The translations under genes were made by a program, and so were the position numbers. From Candidatus Adlerbacteria bacterium (GTDB lineage: Bacteria > Patescibacteriota > Minisyncoccia > Phycocordibacterales > SBAW01): a stretch of DNA of 37,949 nucleotides. The notes under the pieces were generated by a model. It was not told where the DNA came from. It worked only from the letters and a program-made list of their open reading frames with translations, and searched no databases. The first letter of the stretch is position 1, and each line of letters begins with the position of its first letter. Below, piece after piece: positions 32,108 through 37,949 of this stretch. The stretch lies in the NCBI GenBank assembly GCA_026397405.1, contig JAPLUW010000002.1, positions 104,214 through 142,162 on the forward strand, in the 5' to 3' direction.

Positions 32108-32718
32108 ACAATCAGTTTTGCATCGTCTGCGACACGCCACAAGTACCACGACGCGGCCGAAGCATGCGCGCGCCACGGTTTTGCCAATGTTTCCATCTGT
32201 GTGGGAGTGGGAAGTTTTTTTAACCCGTATACAATCTGGAACCCTTTCTGAATCCCTAGGTCCCCTGTCGGCAAAATGTCAGGGCGGTTAAGTGTAAATA
32301 TCAAAAACATATGCGCCGTCCACACACCAATACCTTTCACTTGGGTTACGTGCGCGATAACTTCATCGCTCGTCATTTTTTTAAATGCACGGTGCTTAAT
32401 AGTGCCGTCTGCAAATTTTTGTGCCAAGTCTTGGATATACGTAGCTTTTTGTCCAGAAAGCCCTGCTCCGCGGAGTTTTATAAACCCCATTGCAGACACT
32501 TCCTCCGGTGTGGGGAATTTTTTGCCGGGGAAAAGTTCGGTAAACCGTTTAAAGATAGTCGCCGCAGCTTTGCCCGACACTTGCTGGTACACAATGGAAC
32601 GTATAAGGGCCTCAAACGGCCGCGCTTCCCTGCCCAGTTGGGCGGGACCGTAGGCTTTTATAAGCGGCGCAAAACGCTTGTCCTTTGCAAGGATTTTTAT
32701 TGACGCTTCGTATGCCAT
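32089..32718 (-). CDS. DNA-3-methyladenine glycosylase II-like (HhH-GPD family)
   Basis: A 209-residue base-excision repair enzyme of the AlkA type. The HhH-GPD core is clear: VYQQVSGKAAATIFKRF, the hairpin VKGIGVWTAHMFLIFTLNRPDILPTGDLGIQKG with the catalytic Asp in TGDLGI, and WRAHASAASWYLWR at the end. There are no cysteines for an iron-sulfur cluster, in line with AlkA rather than Nth/MutY. It is shorter than E. coli AlkA (282) and lacks its N-terminal domain, as many bacterial forms do. Its start overlaps the end of the upstream SpoU gene by 22 bases, so the two are translated from one transcript. Confidence 0.93.
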   Translation of the reverse strand: MAYEASIKILAKDKRFAPLIKAYGPAQLGREARPFEALIRSIVYQQVSGKAAATIFKRFTELFPGKKFPTPEEVSAMGFIKLRGAGLSGQKATYIQDLAQKFADGTIKHRAFKKMTSDEVIAHVTQVKGIGVWTAHMFLIFTLNRPDILPTGDLGIQKGFQIVYGLKKLPTPTQMETLAKPWRAHASAASWYLWRVADDAKLIVKKPRP

Positions 32719-33443
32719 GCGTAGAGCGTAATAGCAGCAGCCGCTGCAACATTTAGTGATTCGGCTTTTGGCTCAATTGAAATAGAAAGTACGCGGTCAC
32801 AAATTTGTGCGGTTTTTTGCGGCAGACCTTTTGACTCGTTACCCAATATAAAAAGAGCTGGAGCGGTAAATTCTTCTGCGTCCAATGTATTTTTCCCTTC
32901 CCCTGCCAACCCGTACACGCGGAACCCGCGCTTTTTTAAGTCTGCAACTGTTTGTTGAATGTTATCAATTGAAATAAGAGGCAATGTAAACGCCATCCCA
33001 GCCGACGCCTTAATAACCGCACCTGTAACCGGCGACTGTTTGCTGCCCGGCAACAATACTGCCGACGCACCAAAGGCCGCAGCCGAGCGGATTACCGCAC
33101 CAACATTGTGTGGGTCTTGCACTTCGTTTAACAATACTAACGACTGTTTTTGTTTTCCTACATTGTGTAAAGGGTTGTTGACCCACTGGTCGTACGGCAC
33201 AACTAACTCTGCCAGCGAAACAAGCGCGATAGCGCCTTGGTGTGGCGCACCGCCTTCAACCCACGACGATGCTTTGCGTGAGTCTAGCTCTTCAACTATG
33301 ACACCCGTTTGTTTGGCAAGCTGGCGGAGCTTTTGGTCGTGCATCTCGCGCGCAAAATACACACGGCGCAGCGCCCTAGGTGCATTTGTAAGGGCTTCGC
33401 GCAATGCGTGCCTGCCGTAAATATAGATTTTATTCTGTTTCAC
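32697..33443 (-). CDS. SpoU/TrmH-family RNA 2'-O-methyltransferase
   Basis: A 248-residue SPOUT methylase that transfers methyl from SAM to a ribose 2'-OH in rRNA or tRNA. An L30e-like N-terminal substrate-binding domain (IYIYGRHALREALTN to about 80) is followed by the knot domain with motif 1 LNEVQDPHNVGAVIRSAAAFGA, motif 2 FILGNESKGLPQ and motif 3 SISIEPKAESLNVAAAAAITLY. The layout matches RlmB (23S G2251), but related paralogues have the same domains, so the target is uncertain. The GTG start overlaps the upstream cyclophilin stop (TAGTG), a coupling junction also used at FKBP-tgt. Confidence 0.93.
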   Translation of the reverse strand: MKQNKIYIYGRHALREALTNAPRALRRVYFAREMHDQKLRQLAKQTGVIVEELDSRKASSWVEGGAPHQGAIALVSLAELVVPYDQWVNNPLHNVGKQKQSLVLLNEVQDPHNVGAVIRSAAAFGASAVLLPGSKQSPVTGAVIKASAGMAFTLPLISIDNIQQTVADLKKRGFRVYGLAGEGKNTLDAEEFTAPALFILGNESKGLPQKTAQICDRVLSISIEPKAESLNVAAAAAITLYAWHTKRQ

Positions 33444-34129
33444 TACTCTGCTACCGTAACACTAATGAGCATAACTGGCGAGAGGGGGCGGTCGTGCGAA
33501 TCAGTCGCGACATTGTTTATTGCCGTTACTACATCCATACCCTTTGTGACTTTACCAAAGACGGTATAACCAGAGTCGAGGTTGTGGTTGTCGACTGCGT
33601 TGATAAAAAACTGGCTGCCCTGGGTATTGGGGCCAGAATTTGCCATCGCAATAGAGCCGGCAACATTGCTGTTGTTTGAACTTATTTCGTCATTAAATTT
33701 GTAGCCCGGGCCCCCTGTACCCCACAGCCCCTGTTTAGAGTCGTCCTTTGTAAGCGGGTCGCCACCTTGGTCCATAAAACCTTTAATAACGCGGTGGAAT
33801 TTTGTCCCATCATAAAACCCAGCCTGTGCAAGTTTAATAAAGTTTGCAACTGTGTTTGGTGCGTTCTGTGGGAAAAATTCGAGCGTGATATCTCCTTTGT
33901 TTGTGTGCAGTGTTGCGTGCATAATTTTCTTTGGTGAATTAGTAGTAGTGACCGGTGGTGTACTTACTGTAGCTGCAGACGTGGTAGGCAGAGAAGCTTC
34001 TGGAGTAGTGGTTGCTACTTGCGTATACGTATCTACAGTAGAACTTGTAGGCGGCGTACTCGACAAAAACCAATATCCCCCACCCAAAATAATAATAGCC
34101 CCTGCAAGACCTGCAACTATTTTCAACAT
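33443..34129 (-). CDS. membrane-anchored cyclophilin-type peptidyl-prolyl isomerase
   Basis: A 228-residue protein with an N-terminal membrane helix (IVAGLAGAIIILGGGYWFL, 4-22), a Thr/Ser/Pro-rich spacer to about 68, and a cyclophilin domain: GDITLEFFPQNAPNTVANF, FHRVIKGFMDQGGDP with the catalytic Arg, GSIAMANSGPNTQGSQFFI and YTVFGKVTKGMDVV. It should fold exported proteins outside the membrane, parallel to the FKBP at 15853-16335. The promoter TGGTATACT ends six bases before ATG 34129. It leads the cyclophilin-SpoU-AlkA unit, whose genes all overlap. Confidence 0.95.
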   Translation of the reverse strand: MLKIVAGLAGAIIILGGGYWFLSSTPPTSSTVDTYTQVATTTPEASLPTTSAATVSTPPVTTTNSPKKIMHATLHTNKGDITLEFFPQNAPNTVANFIKLAQAGFYDGTKFHRVIKGFMDQGGDPLTKDDSKQGLWGTGGPGYKFNDEISSNNSNVAGSIAMANSGPNTQGSQFFINAVDNHNLDSGYTVFGKVTKGMDVVTAINNVATDSHDRPLSPVMLISVTVAE

Positions 34130-34135
34130 ACGACT

Positions 34136-34144
34136 AGTATACCA
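34136..34144 (-). promoter_or_regulatory. extended -10 promoter of the cyclophilin operon (leaderless type)
   Basis: The minus strand reads TGGTATACT, AGTCGT, ATG. Confidence 0.7.
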
Positions 34145-34168
34145 AAAAATACTCGTCTATCTGTATTT

Positions 34169-34471
34169 TTATACAACCGTGATGACCGCAGGAGTTTCGG
34201 CAAGTTGGCGAGTTTTTTCTGCCAGCTCGTTTTCTAATTCCTTTTTTTGAGCTTTTAGCACCGACACATACATGTCGTCTTTGATAAAACTCGGGAGTAA
34301 CACAAGCAATGCGATAGCGACGCCACTCAGCACTGCTGCAAACAATACAGTTGAAAGGGAACCCGACATCTGCCACGCAAAAAACGTTACCGTGATAGGC
34401 ATCGCATTTTCTAAAATAAACAAGACCGAAACACCGCCCAAGATAATACCGACGATTAGAAAAAATATCAT
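34169..34471 (-). CDS. LapA (DUF1049) domain membrane protein
   Basis: A 100-residue protein with two membrane helices (FFLIVGIILGGVSVLFILEN and LSTVLFAAVLSGVAIALLVLLP) separated by the short family loop AMPITVTFFAWQMSG, then a coiled coil of about 30 residues (VLKAQKKELENELAEKTRQL). This is the LapA architecture, linked in proteobacteria to lipopolysaccharide assembly; in a cell without an outer membrane the role is unknown. A possible -10 (TACGAT) ends eight bases before the ATG. Confidence 0.87.
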   Translation of the reverse strand: MIFFLIVGIILGGVSVLFILENAMPITVTFFAWQMSGSLSTVLFAAVLSGVAIALLVLLPSFIKDDMYVSVLKAQKKELENELAEKTRQLAETPAVITVV

Positions 34472-34528
34472 AGACCTACATCGTACCTACTTCTTCATGA
34501 ACATTGGGTGAAGAATCGTACAGGCACA

Positions 34529-35452
34529 TCACCAACCGCCTGACGCCCCGCCGCCACCCGAGCGGCCACCGCCAAACCCTCCGAAGCCGCCCCCTCCACC
34601 ACTACCCCCACCTCCTATCCACCAAGGGATTATTGCCCCAGTGCTTTTTGCAGCGTTGTAATGCTTGGAAACAAGGTAGTCAAACAAGAGTCCTAGGCCA
34701 ACAAGTACCGCAGTAAGTAATGCACCCCACAACACCGCAAACCCAAGTACCGCCCACACACCAGCACCGAGCACGCCGCCAACTACCCCGCCTGCCCACC
34801 AGGACTTGCTGCGTGCAAAAATTGCCGCAAGCCACTGCAGCGCAAAAAACAATACTGCAAACGCAATCTCAATTCCATGTGCAGTTACGGAGAAACCTGG
34901 CCCTGCACTACCCGCGCCAGTATATTCATTTTGTGTTGCAAGAATAATGTCGCCCACAGCAGTAGCAACACCCGCATCATAGTTTCCCGCTTTTAAGTTT
35001 GGTGTAAGGTCGTTTGCAATAATCCGTGCAGCCACGCTGTCGGGAAGCGCGCCTTCCAAACCGTAACCGACTTCGATACGAATTTTATGTTCTTCGACAG
35101 ACAACAGAAGTAAGACACCGTTGTCTTTTTCTTTTGTGCCGATACCCCACTCTTTGTACAGTTGCACTGCATAATTTTCGACATAGTCGCCCTGCATGTT
35201 TGGTACGGTAACAACTGCAATTTGGTTCGACGTAGACGCTTCGAAGTTTTTTAATTGGGCATCAAGTGCTTGCACGGTCTCTGCCTTGAGTACATGGGCA
35301 AAGTCGTTTACATACCCGCTTGGGTTCCCCGGCGATGTGTACGCAAATGCAGGCGTCGCAAAGGAGCATAACAAAACTCCAATGATGCCGAAGTGAAACT
35401 TTTTGCGGTTCGTCAGAATCCGATCAAAAAGTTTCGCGCAGGCTCTCACCAT
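34529..35452 (-). CDS. TPM domain protein (YgcG-like) with Gly-rich tail
   Basis: A 307-residue exported protein. After a signal sequence (FGIIGVLLCSFATPAFA) comes the TPM domain, residues 48-185: YVNDFAHVLKAETVQALDAQL, SNQIAVVTVPNMQGDYVENYA, DNGVLLLLSVEEHKIRIEVGYGLEG. Two membrane helices follow near 205 and 240, and the tail ends GGGGASGGW. TPM proteins are found next to LemA in many bacteria and have been linked to envelope stress and, in plants, photosystem repair. It starts one base after the LemA stop (TAATATG). The 20-residue basic stretch before the signal helix is long, so a later start is possible. Confidence 0.92.
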   Translation of the reverse strand: MVRACAKLFDRILTNRKKFHFGIIGVLLCSFATPAFAYTSPGNPSGYVNDFAHVLKAETVQALDAQLKNFEASTSNQIAVVTVPNMQGDYVENYAVQLYKEWGIGTKEKDNGVLLLLSVEEHKIRIEVGYGLEGALPDSVAARIIANDLTPNLKAGNYDAGVATAVGDIILATQNEYTGAGSAGPGFSVTAHGIEIAFAVLFFALQWLAAIFARSKSWWAGGVVGGVLGAGVWAVLGFAVLWGALLTAVLVGLGLLFDYLVSKHYNAAKSTGAIIPWWIGGGGSGGGGGFGGFGGGRSGGGGASGGW

Positions 35453-35453
35453 A

Positions 35454-36032
35454 TTAGAAGTTTACTGTCGGAGGAGTTGCTGCTGCAGCGTCAGCTTTGA
35501 ACAATGTGCGTGGAGCGAAGCCAAATAGTTTTGCTACCATCGAGCCTGGGAACGTTTGTACATTTATATTGTATGCAGCAACTGTGTCGTTGTAACGCAT
35601 ACGTTCAACTGCAACGCGGTTTTCTGTACCTGAAAGTTCGGCTATCAAACTCTGTACCGTGTCTATAGACTTGAGCTGCGGATAGTTTTCCATAACGACA
35701 AGCAAACGTGCCAACGAGCCTTCAACCTGGTTAGCGGCAGCGGCCCGTGTTTCGGGAGTTTGTGCGCCCGCATACTGAGTGCGAGCCTCTGCTATAGCAC
35801 CAAAGACAGCAGTTTCCTGCTTCATCGCACCTTTAACCGAGTTCACCAAGTTTGGAATAAGGTCAAAACGGCGCTGGTACTGCGACTCGACTTGCGCCCA
35901 CTGCGTGTCGACTGCAACATTTCCTTTTATTAAGGTGTTGTATTTTGACAATCCAAACAAAACTACCAAAACAATAATAATGCCGACGATAACTGGCCAC
36001 GTAAACCATCCTCGCACTTTTGTAGTATCCAT
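35454..36032 (-). CDS. lemA: LemA family protein
   Basis: A 192-residue protein with one N-terminal membrane helix (WPVIVGIIIVLVVLFGLSKYNTLIKG) and the LemA helical bundle: VDTQWAQVESQYQRRFDLIPNLV, KGAMKQETAVFGAIAEART, LLVVMENYPQLKS and ELSGTENRVAVERMRYNDTVAAYN. The start is ATG 36032 (MDTTKVRGW) because TATACT ends eight bases upstream; the in-frame extension to 36131 has no support. It forms the common LemA-TPM pair with the next gene, a membrane module of unknown molecular function. Confidence 0.95.
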   Translation of the reverse strand: MDTTKVRGWFTWPVIVGIIIVLVVLFGLSKYNTLIKGNVAVDTQWAQVESQYQRRFDLIPNLVNSVKGAMKQETAVFGAIAEARTQYAGAQTPETRAAAANQVEGSLARLLVVMENYPQLKSIDTVQSLIAELSGTENRVAVERMRYNDTVAAYNINVQTFPGSMVAKLFGFAPRTLFKADAAAATPPTVNF

Positions 36033-36040
36033 ATGGAGTA

Positions 36041-36046
36041 AGTATA
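36041..36046 (-). promoter_or_regulatory. -10 box of the lemA-TPM operon
   Basis: The minus strand reads TATACT, TACTCCAT, ATG (eight-base spacing). Confidence 0.55.
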
Positions 36047-36081
36047 GAAGACGCACAGCAGTATGCAAGCTTATTTTCTGT

Positions 36082-36110
36082 TTGTGTTTTATATGTTTCT
36101 TTAATACAGT
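36082..36110 (+). promoter_or_regulatory. -35/-10 promoter of the purM-like gene
   Basis: TTGTGT (36082-36087), a 17-base spacer and TACAGT (36105-36110) predict a leader of about 40 bases that contains Shine-Dalgarno AAGGAGG (36146-36152). Confidence 0.55.
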
Positions 36111-36157
36111 TGCTTCGGTATTTAGTTCCACTTCACTTGTAACCTAAGGAGGCTCAC

Positions 36158-37276
36158 ATGGCCAGCGAACAGATGACGTATGCAGGTACTGGTGTCCAAT
36201 ACGAAATTCTGGATTTCTTCAAGCGAGCTGCCCAAACGGCTGCCCGCGAGACCGCCGGAAACATTGATAGGCTCAACGGTGGAGAATTCAAGGAGTTCAA
36301 ACCGAGCCGTGGCGAGAGTGCCTACATCATCGAAGCGGCGAAGAGCTACTTTGCCCATGTTGAAGAAGGCTTGGGCACGAAGAATCTCGTGGCCGATGCA
36401 ATGTACAAGCTCACCGGTAAGTCGTTTTACGATTATATCGCCCAGGACACTGTGGCTATGATCGTTAACGATATGATCACGACGGGTGCTTTGCCGCTTT
36501 CGGTGGCGATGCACTTGGCCGTCGGCGAATCCAGTTGGTTCGACGACACGCGGCGCAGCAGTGACTTGATAACTGGCTGGAAGAATGCGTGCGATATGGC
36601 TGGATGTGTCTGGGGCGGCGGCGAAACACCAACGCTCAAAGACATGCTGTTGCCAGGCGTTGCCCTGCTCGCTGGTTCCGCGGTGGGTTTGGTAAAGCCA
36701 AAAGGGCGACTCATCCGTGCCGAGAATATTCGACATGGAGACCGTATCATTCTTATCGAGAGTTCCGGCATTCATGCCAACGGGCTCACGATGGCGCGGA
36801 AAATTGCCGAAAAGCTGCCGCGAGGGTATCTTACGAAACTTCCCGACGGCCGCACGTATGGCGAGACATTGCTTGATCCAACGCATATCTATGTCAGGTT
36901 TGTTGAAGCATGTTTGGATGCCGGCGTGGACATCCATTACGCGGTCAACATTACGGGCCATGGTTGGCGTAAGTTAATGCGCGCACCTCAGCCGTTCGAA
37001 TACGTTGTTCAACACCTGCCGGACAAACTTCCTATTTTCGATTTCATCCAGAAACACGGTCCTGTGTCGAAGGAGGAAATGTACGGCAACTTCAACATGG
37101 GAGCAGGTTTCGCACTCTATATTCCCTACGGCCACATGCAGCGCTTCATGGCAGTTGCGGGCAGACACCATTTCAAGACCTGGGATGCCGGAATTATCCG
37201 CGAAAGTTTAGAGAAAAAGGTCTCTATCAGACCTCTGGGTCTCGAGTACGCCGCAGACACACTTGCCGTCCGCTGA
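36158..37276 (+). CDS. PurM-like AIR synthase family protein
   Basis: A 372-residue member of the PurM/AIR synthase fold. Family marks include MTYAGTGVQYEI at the N terminus (compare TYKDAGVD), VNDMITTGALPLSVAMHLAVG, GGGETPTL, SSGIHANGLTMARKI, GETLLDPTHIYVRFV, NITGHGWRKLMR and LPIFDFIQKHGPVSKEEMYGNFNMGAGFAL. PurM closes FGAM to AIR in purine synthesis with ATP. No other purine gene is nearby, so it may be an orphan or a divergent paralogue. Shine-Dalgarno AAGGAGG, its own promoter and terminator, and heavy use of AAG, GAG and GCC codons set it apart from the core genes. It lies next to an insertion element, so transfer is possible. Confidence 0.88.
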   Translation: MASEQMTYAGTGVQYEILDFFKRAAQTAARETAGNIDRLNGGEFKEFKPSRGESAYIIEAAKSYFAHVEEGLGTKNLVADAMYKLTGKSFYDYIAQDTVAMIVNDMITTGALPLSVAMHLAVGESSWFDDTRRSSDLITGWKNACDMAGCVWGGGETPTLKDMLLPGVALLAGSAVGLVKPKGRLIRAENIRHGDRIILIESSGIHANGLTMARKIAEKLPRGYLTKLPDGRTYGETLLDPTHIYVRFVEACLDAGVDIHYAVNITGHGWRKLMRAPQPFEYVVQHLPDKLPIFDFIQKHGPVSKEEMYGNFNMGAGFALYIPYGHMQRFMAVAGRHHFKTWDAGIIRESLEKKVSIRPLGLEYAADTLAVR

Positions 37277-37285
37277 ATCAACGTC

Positions 37286-37313
37286 CCGTCGCAGCAATAC
37301 GGCGGTTTTTTTA
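37286..37313 (+). terminator. intrinsic terminator of the purM-like gene
   Basis: CCGTCG (37286-37291) pairs with CGGCGG (37300-37305, one G-U pair) and is followed by seven T residues. Confidence 0.85.
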
Positions 37314-37326
37314 TTTAAAAAATAAA

Positions 37327-37935
37327 CGACCACCGGCCTTAGGGCCGGTGGTTTTGTAAGCGCCCGCAAGCGGGCAATTAGGTAATAAGGTTGAACAAAC
37401 TCTGTTGTTCTACCTGATTGTGATGCTCTTGATGTTTGACGTAGCGACGGATGATGTGCTCGTCGATACCGATGCTCGAGGCAAAGTAGCCTCGTGCCCA
37501 CAATGAGTTTGTTTCGTAGATGCCCTTGGTGCGTTTAATCTTTTTCTTGAGCCAAGCTGAAGACTTGCCCTTCAGGATTTGCATGATGTAGGAAACAGAG
37601 TCTCTGGGTGTTCCAAGCAGAACTAAGTGCACATGATCTTCCTGCACATTCAGCTCCATGATTTCCCAGTGTTTCCACTTGGCGATGGTTTCGAATATAC
37701 GAGTCAGTTCCTGCTTTACCTTCTGGTCTCCCAACACCTTGCCTCGATACTTTGGTGTCCAGACCAAGTGATATTTTAGCTCATAGAAACAATGCGAAAG
37801 AGAACGTATACTACGTCTGTGCTTCGTGGACATATTAGTGGTATGTCTTAATTGCTAAAGCCGCTGCTCCCGCAGCGGCTTTTAGTATGGCATCGCCTTC
37901 AAACGTACACTCCGGCTAAAGCCGGAGGTTTTTAG
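37327..37935. mobile_element. IS200/IS605-type insertion element, apparently complete
   Basis: A single Y1 transposase gene is bracketed by subterminal hairpins in the same orientation, as expected for these single-strand transposing elements. The left hairpin is CCACCGGCC/GGCCGGTGG (37330-37351), followed by TTTTGTAAG. The right hairpin is CTCCGGC/GCCGGAG (37910-37927), followed by GTTTTTAGGG. Two further perfect hairpins flank the gene (37362-37375 and 37857-37882). The exact cleavage ends cannot be set from one copy. No tnpB is present. Confidence 0.8.
37378..37833 (-). CDS. tnpA: IS200-like Y1 transposase
   Basis: A 151-residue Y1 (HUH) transposase that cuts and joins single-stranded DNA at hairpin ends. 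The family core is intact: FYELKYHLVWTPKYRGKVL (17-35), the HUH metal motif HVHLVL, LKGKSSAWLKKKI, LWARGYFASSIG, and the nucleophile Tyr in IIRRYVKHQ. Length fits the IS200 group. There is no frameshift or internal stop, so it may be active. The region before its start has an 11-base-pair hairpin (37857-37882), which in IS200 elements can restrict transcription or translation of the transposase. Confidence 0.95.
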   Translation of the reverse strand: MSTKHRRSIRSLSHCFYELKYHLVWTPKYRGKVLGDQKVKQELTRIFETIAKWKHWEIMELNVQEDHVHLVLLGTPRDSVSYIMQILKGKSSAWLKKKIKRTKGIYETNSLWARGYFASSIGIDEHIIRRYVKHQEHHNQVEQQSLFNLIT

Positions 37936-37949
37936 GGATAAGAAAAAGC

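Noticed and set aside
32065-32291. 75-codon plus-strand frame preceded by AAAGGAG
   Set aside because: It is antisense to the alkA-like gene, its Shine-Dalgarno is only three bases from the ATG, and a terminator hairpin with a T-run lies about 10 bases in. The hairpin itself is kept as a finding.

Overview
The window looks like part of the chromosome of an ultra-small bacterium of the Candidate Phyla Radiation (Patescibacteria), most likely the Parcubacteria/Paceibacteria side. This is an inference. It rests on very tight gene packing with overlapping or abutting stops, shortened housekeeping proteins (UvrC without its C-terminal HhH domain, a one-domain-short UDP-sugar dehydrogenase, a 483-residue ABC-F protein), a mix of CPR-typical families (LemA/TPM, LapA, VKOR, HI0933-like flavoprotein, slipin), and short repeats inserted in frame in conserved genes. 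TGA is used as a stop, so the code is the standard bacterial one. I cannot name a species.

Layout from left to right. 1-403 is the 5' part of atpB. A divergent DUF5667 lipoprotein, tRNA-Pro(CGG) and a 38-residue membrane protein follow. 1322-5190 (minus) is a copper/metal-type envelope operon with a CopC-CopD fusion. 5221-6210 holds two independent monocistronic cassettes. 6217-14609 (minus) is a long run carrying uvrB, uvrA, uvrC, a UDP-sugar dehydrogenase, ddl, phhB and tRNA-Ala(TGC). 14633-18654 has tgt, an FKBP isomerase, two envelope proteins, VKOR and msrA. 18692-18953 has no gene and appears to encode a structured RNA. After rarA, 20128-22873 (plus) is a three-gene flavin electron-transfer operon: an FMN-binding membrane protein, ApbE, and an NqrB/RnfD-like membrane domain fused to an FNR-type reductase. 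22927-30569 holds a small orphan gene, a GlcD-like FAD oxidase, a GH18 protein, typA, a slipin, a PHA-system-like protein and an HI0933-like flavoprotein. 30570-36032 (minus) has an ABC-F ATPase, an AlkA-like glycosylase, a SpoU methylase, a cyclophilin, LapA, and the TPM/LemA pair. The end has an orphan purM-like gene and an IS200/IS605-type insertion element.

Three patterns stand out. First, two ways of starting genes seem to coexist. Most core genes have an extended -10 box (TGnTATAnT) ending 6-8 bases before the start codon with no Shine-Dalgarno, which implies leaderless mRNAs. A minority of isolated genes have a -35/-10 promoter, a leader, a strong Shine-Dalgarno and their own terminator. 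Second, palindromic or repeat sequences sit in frame inside uvrC, uvrA, tgt, msrA, apbE, the FAD oxidase and copCD. Third, the three-gene flavin operon looks like a minimal transmembrane electron conduit from NAD(P)H to an extracytoplasmic FMN protein. All promoter, RNA and function statements come from reading the sequence only; no searches or folding programs were run.
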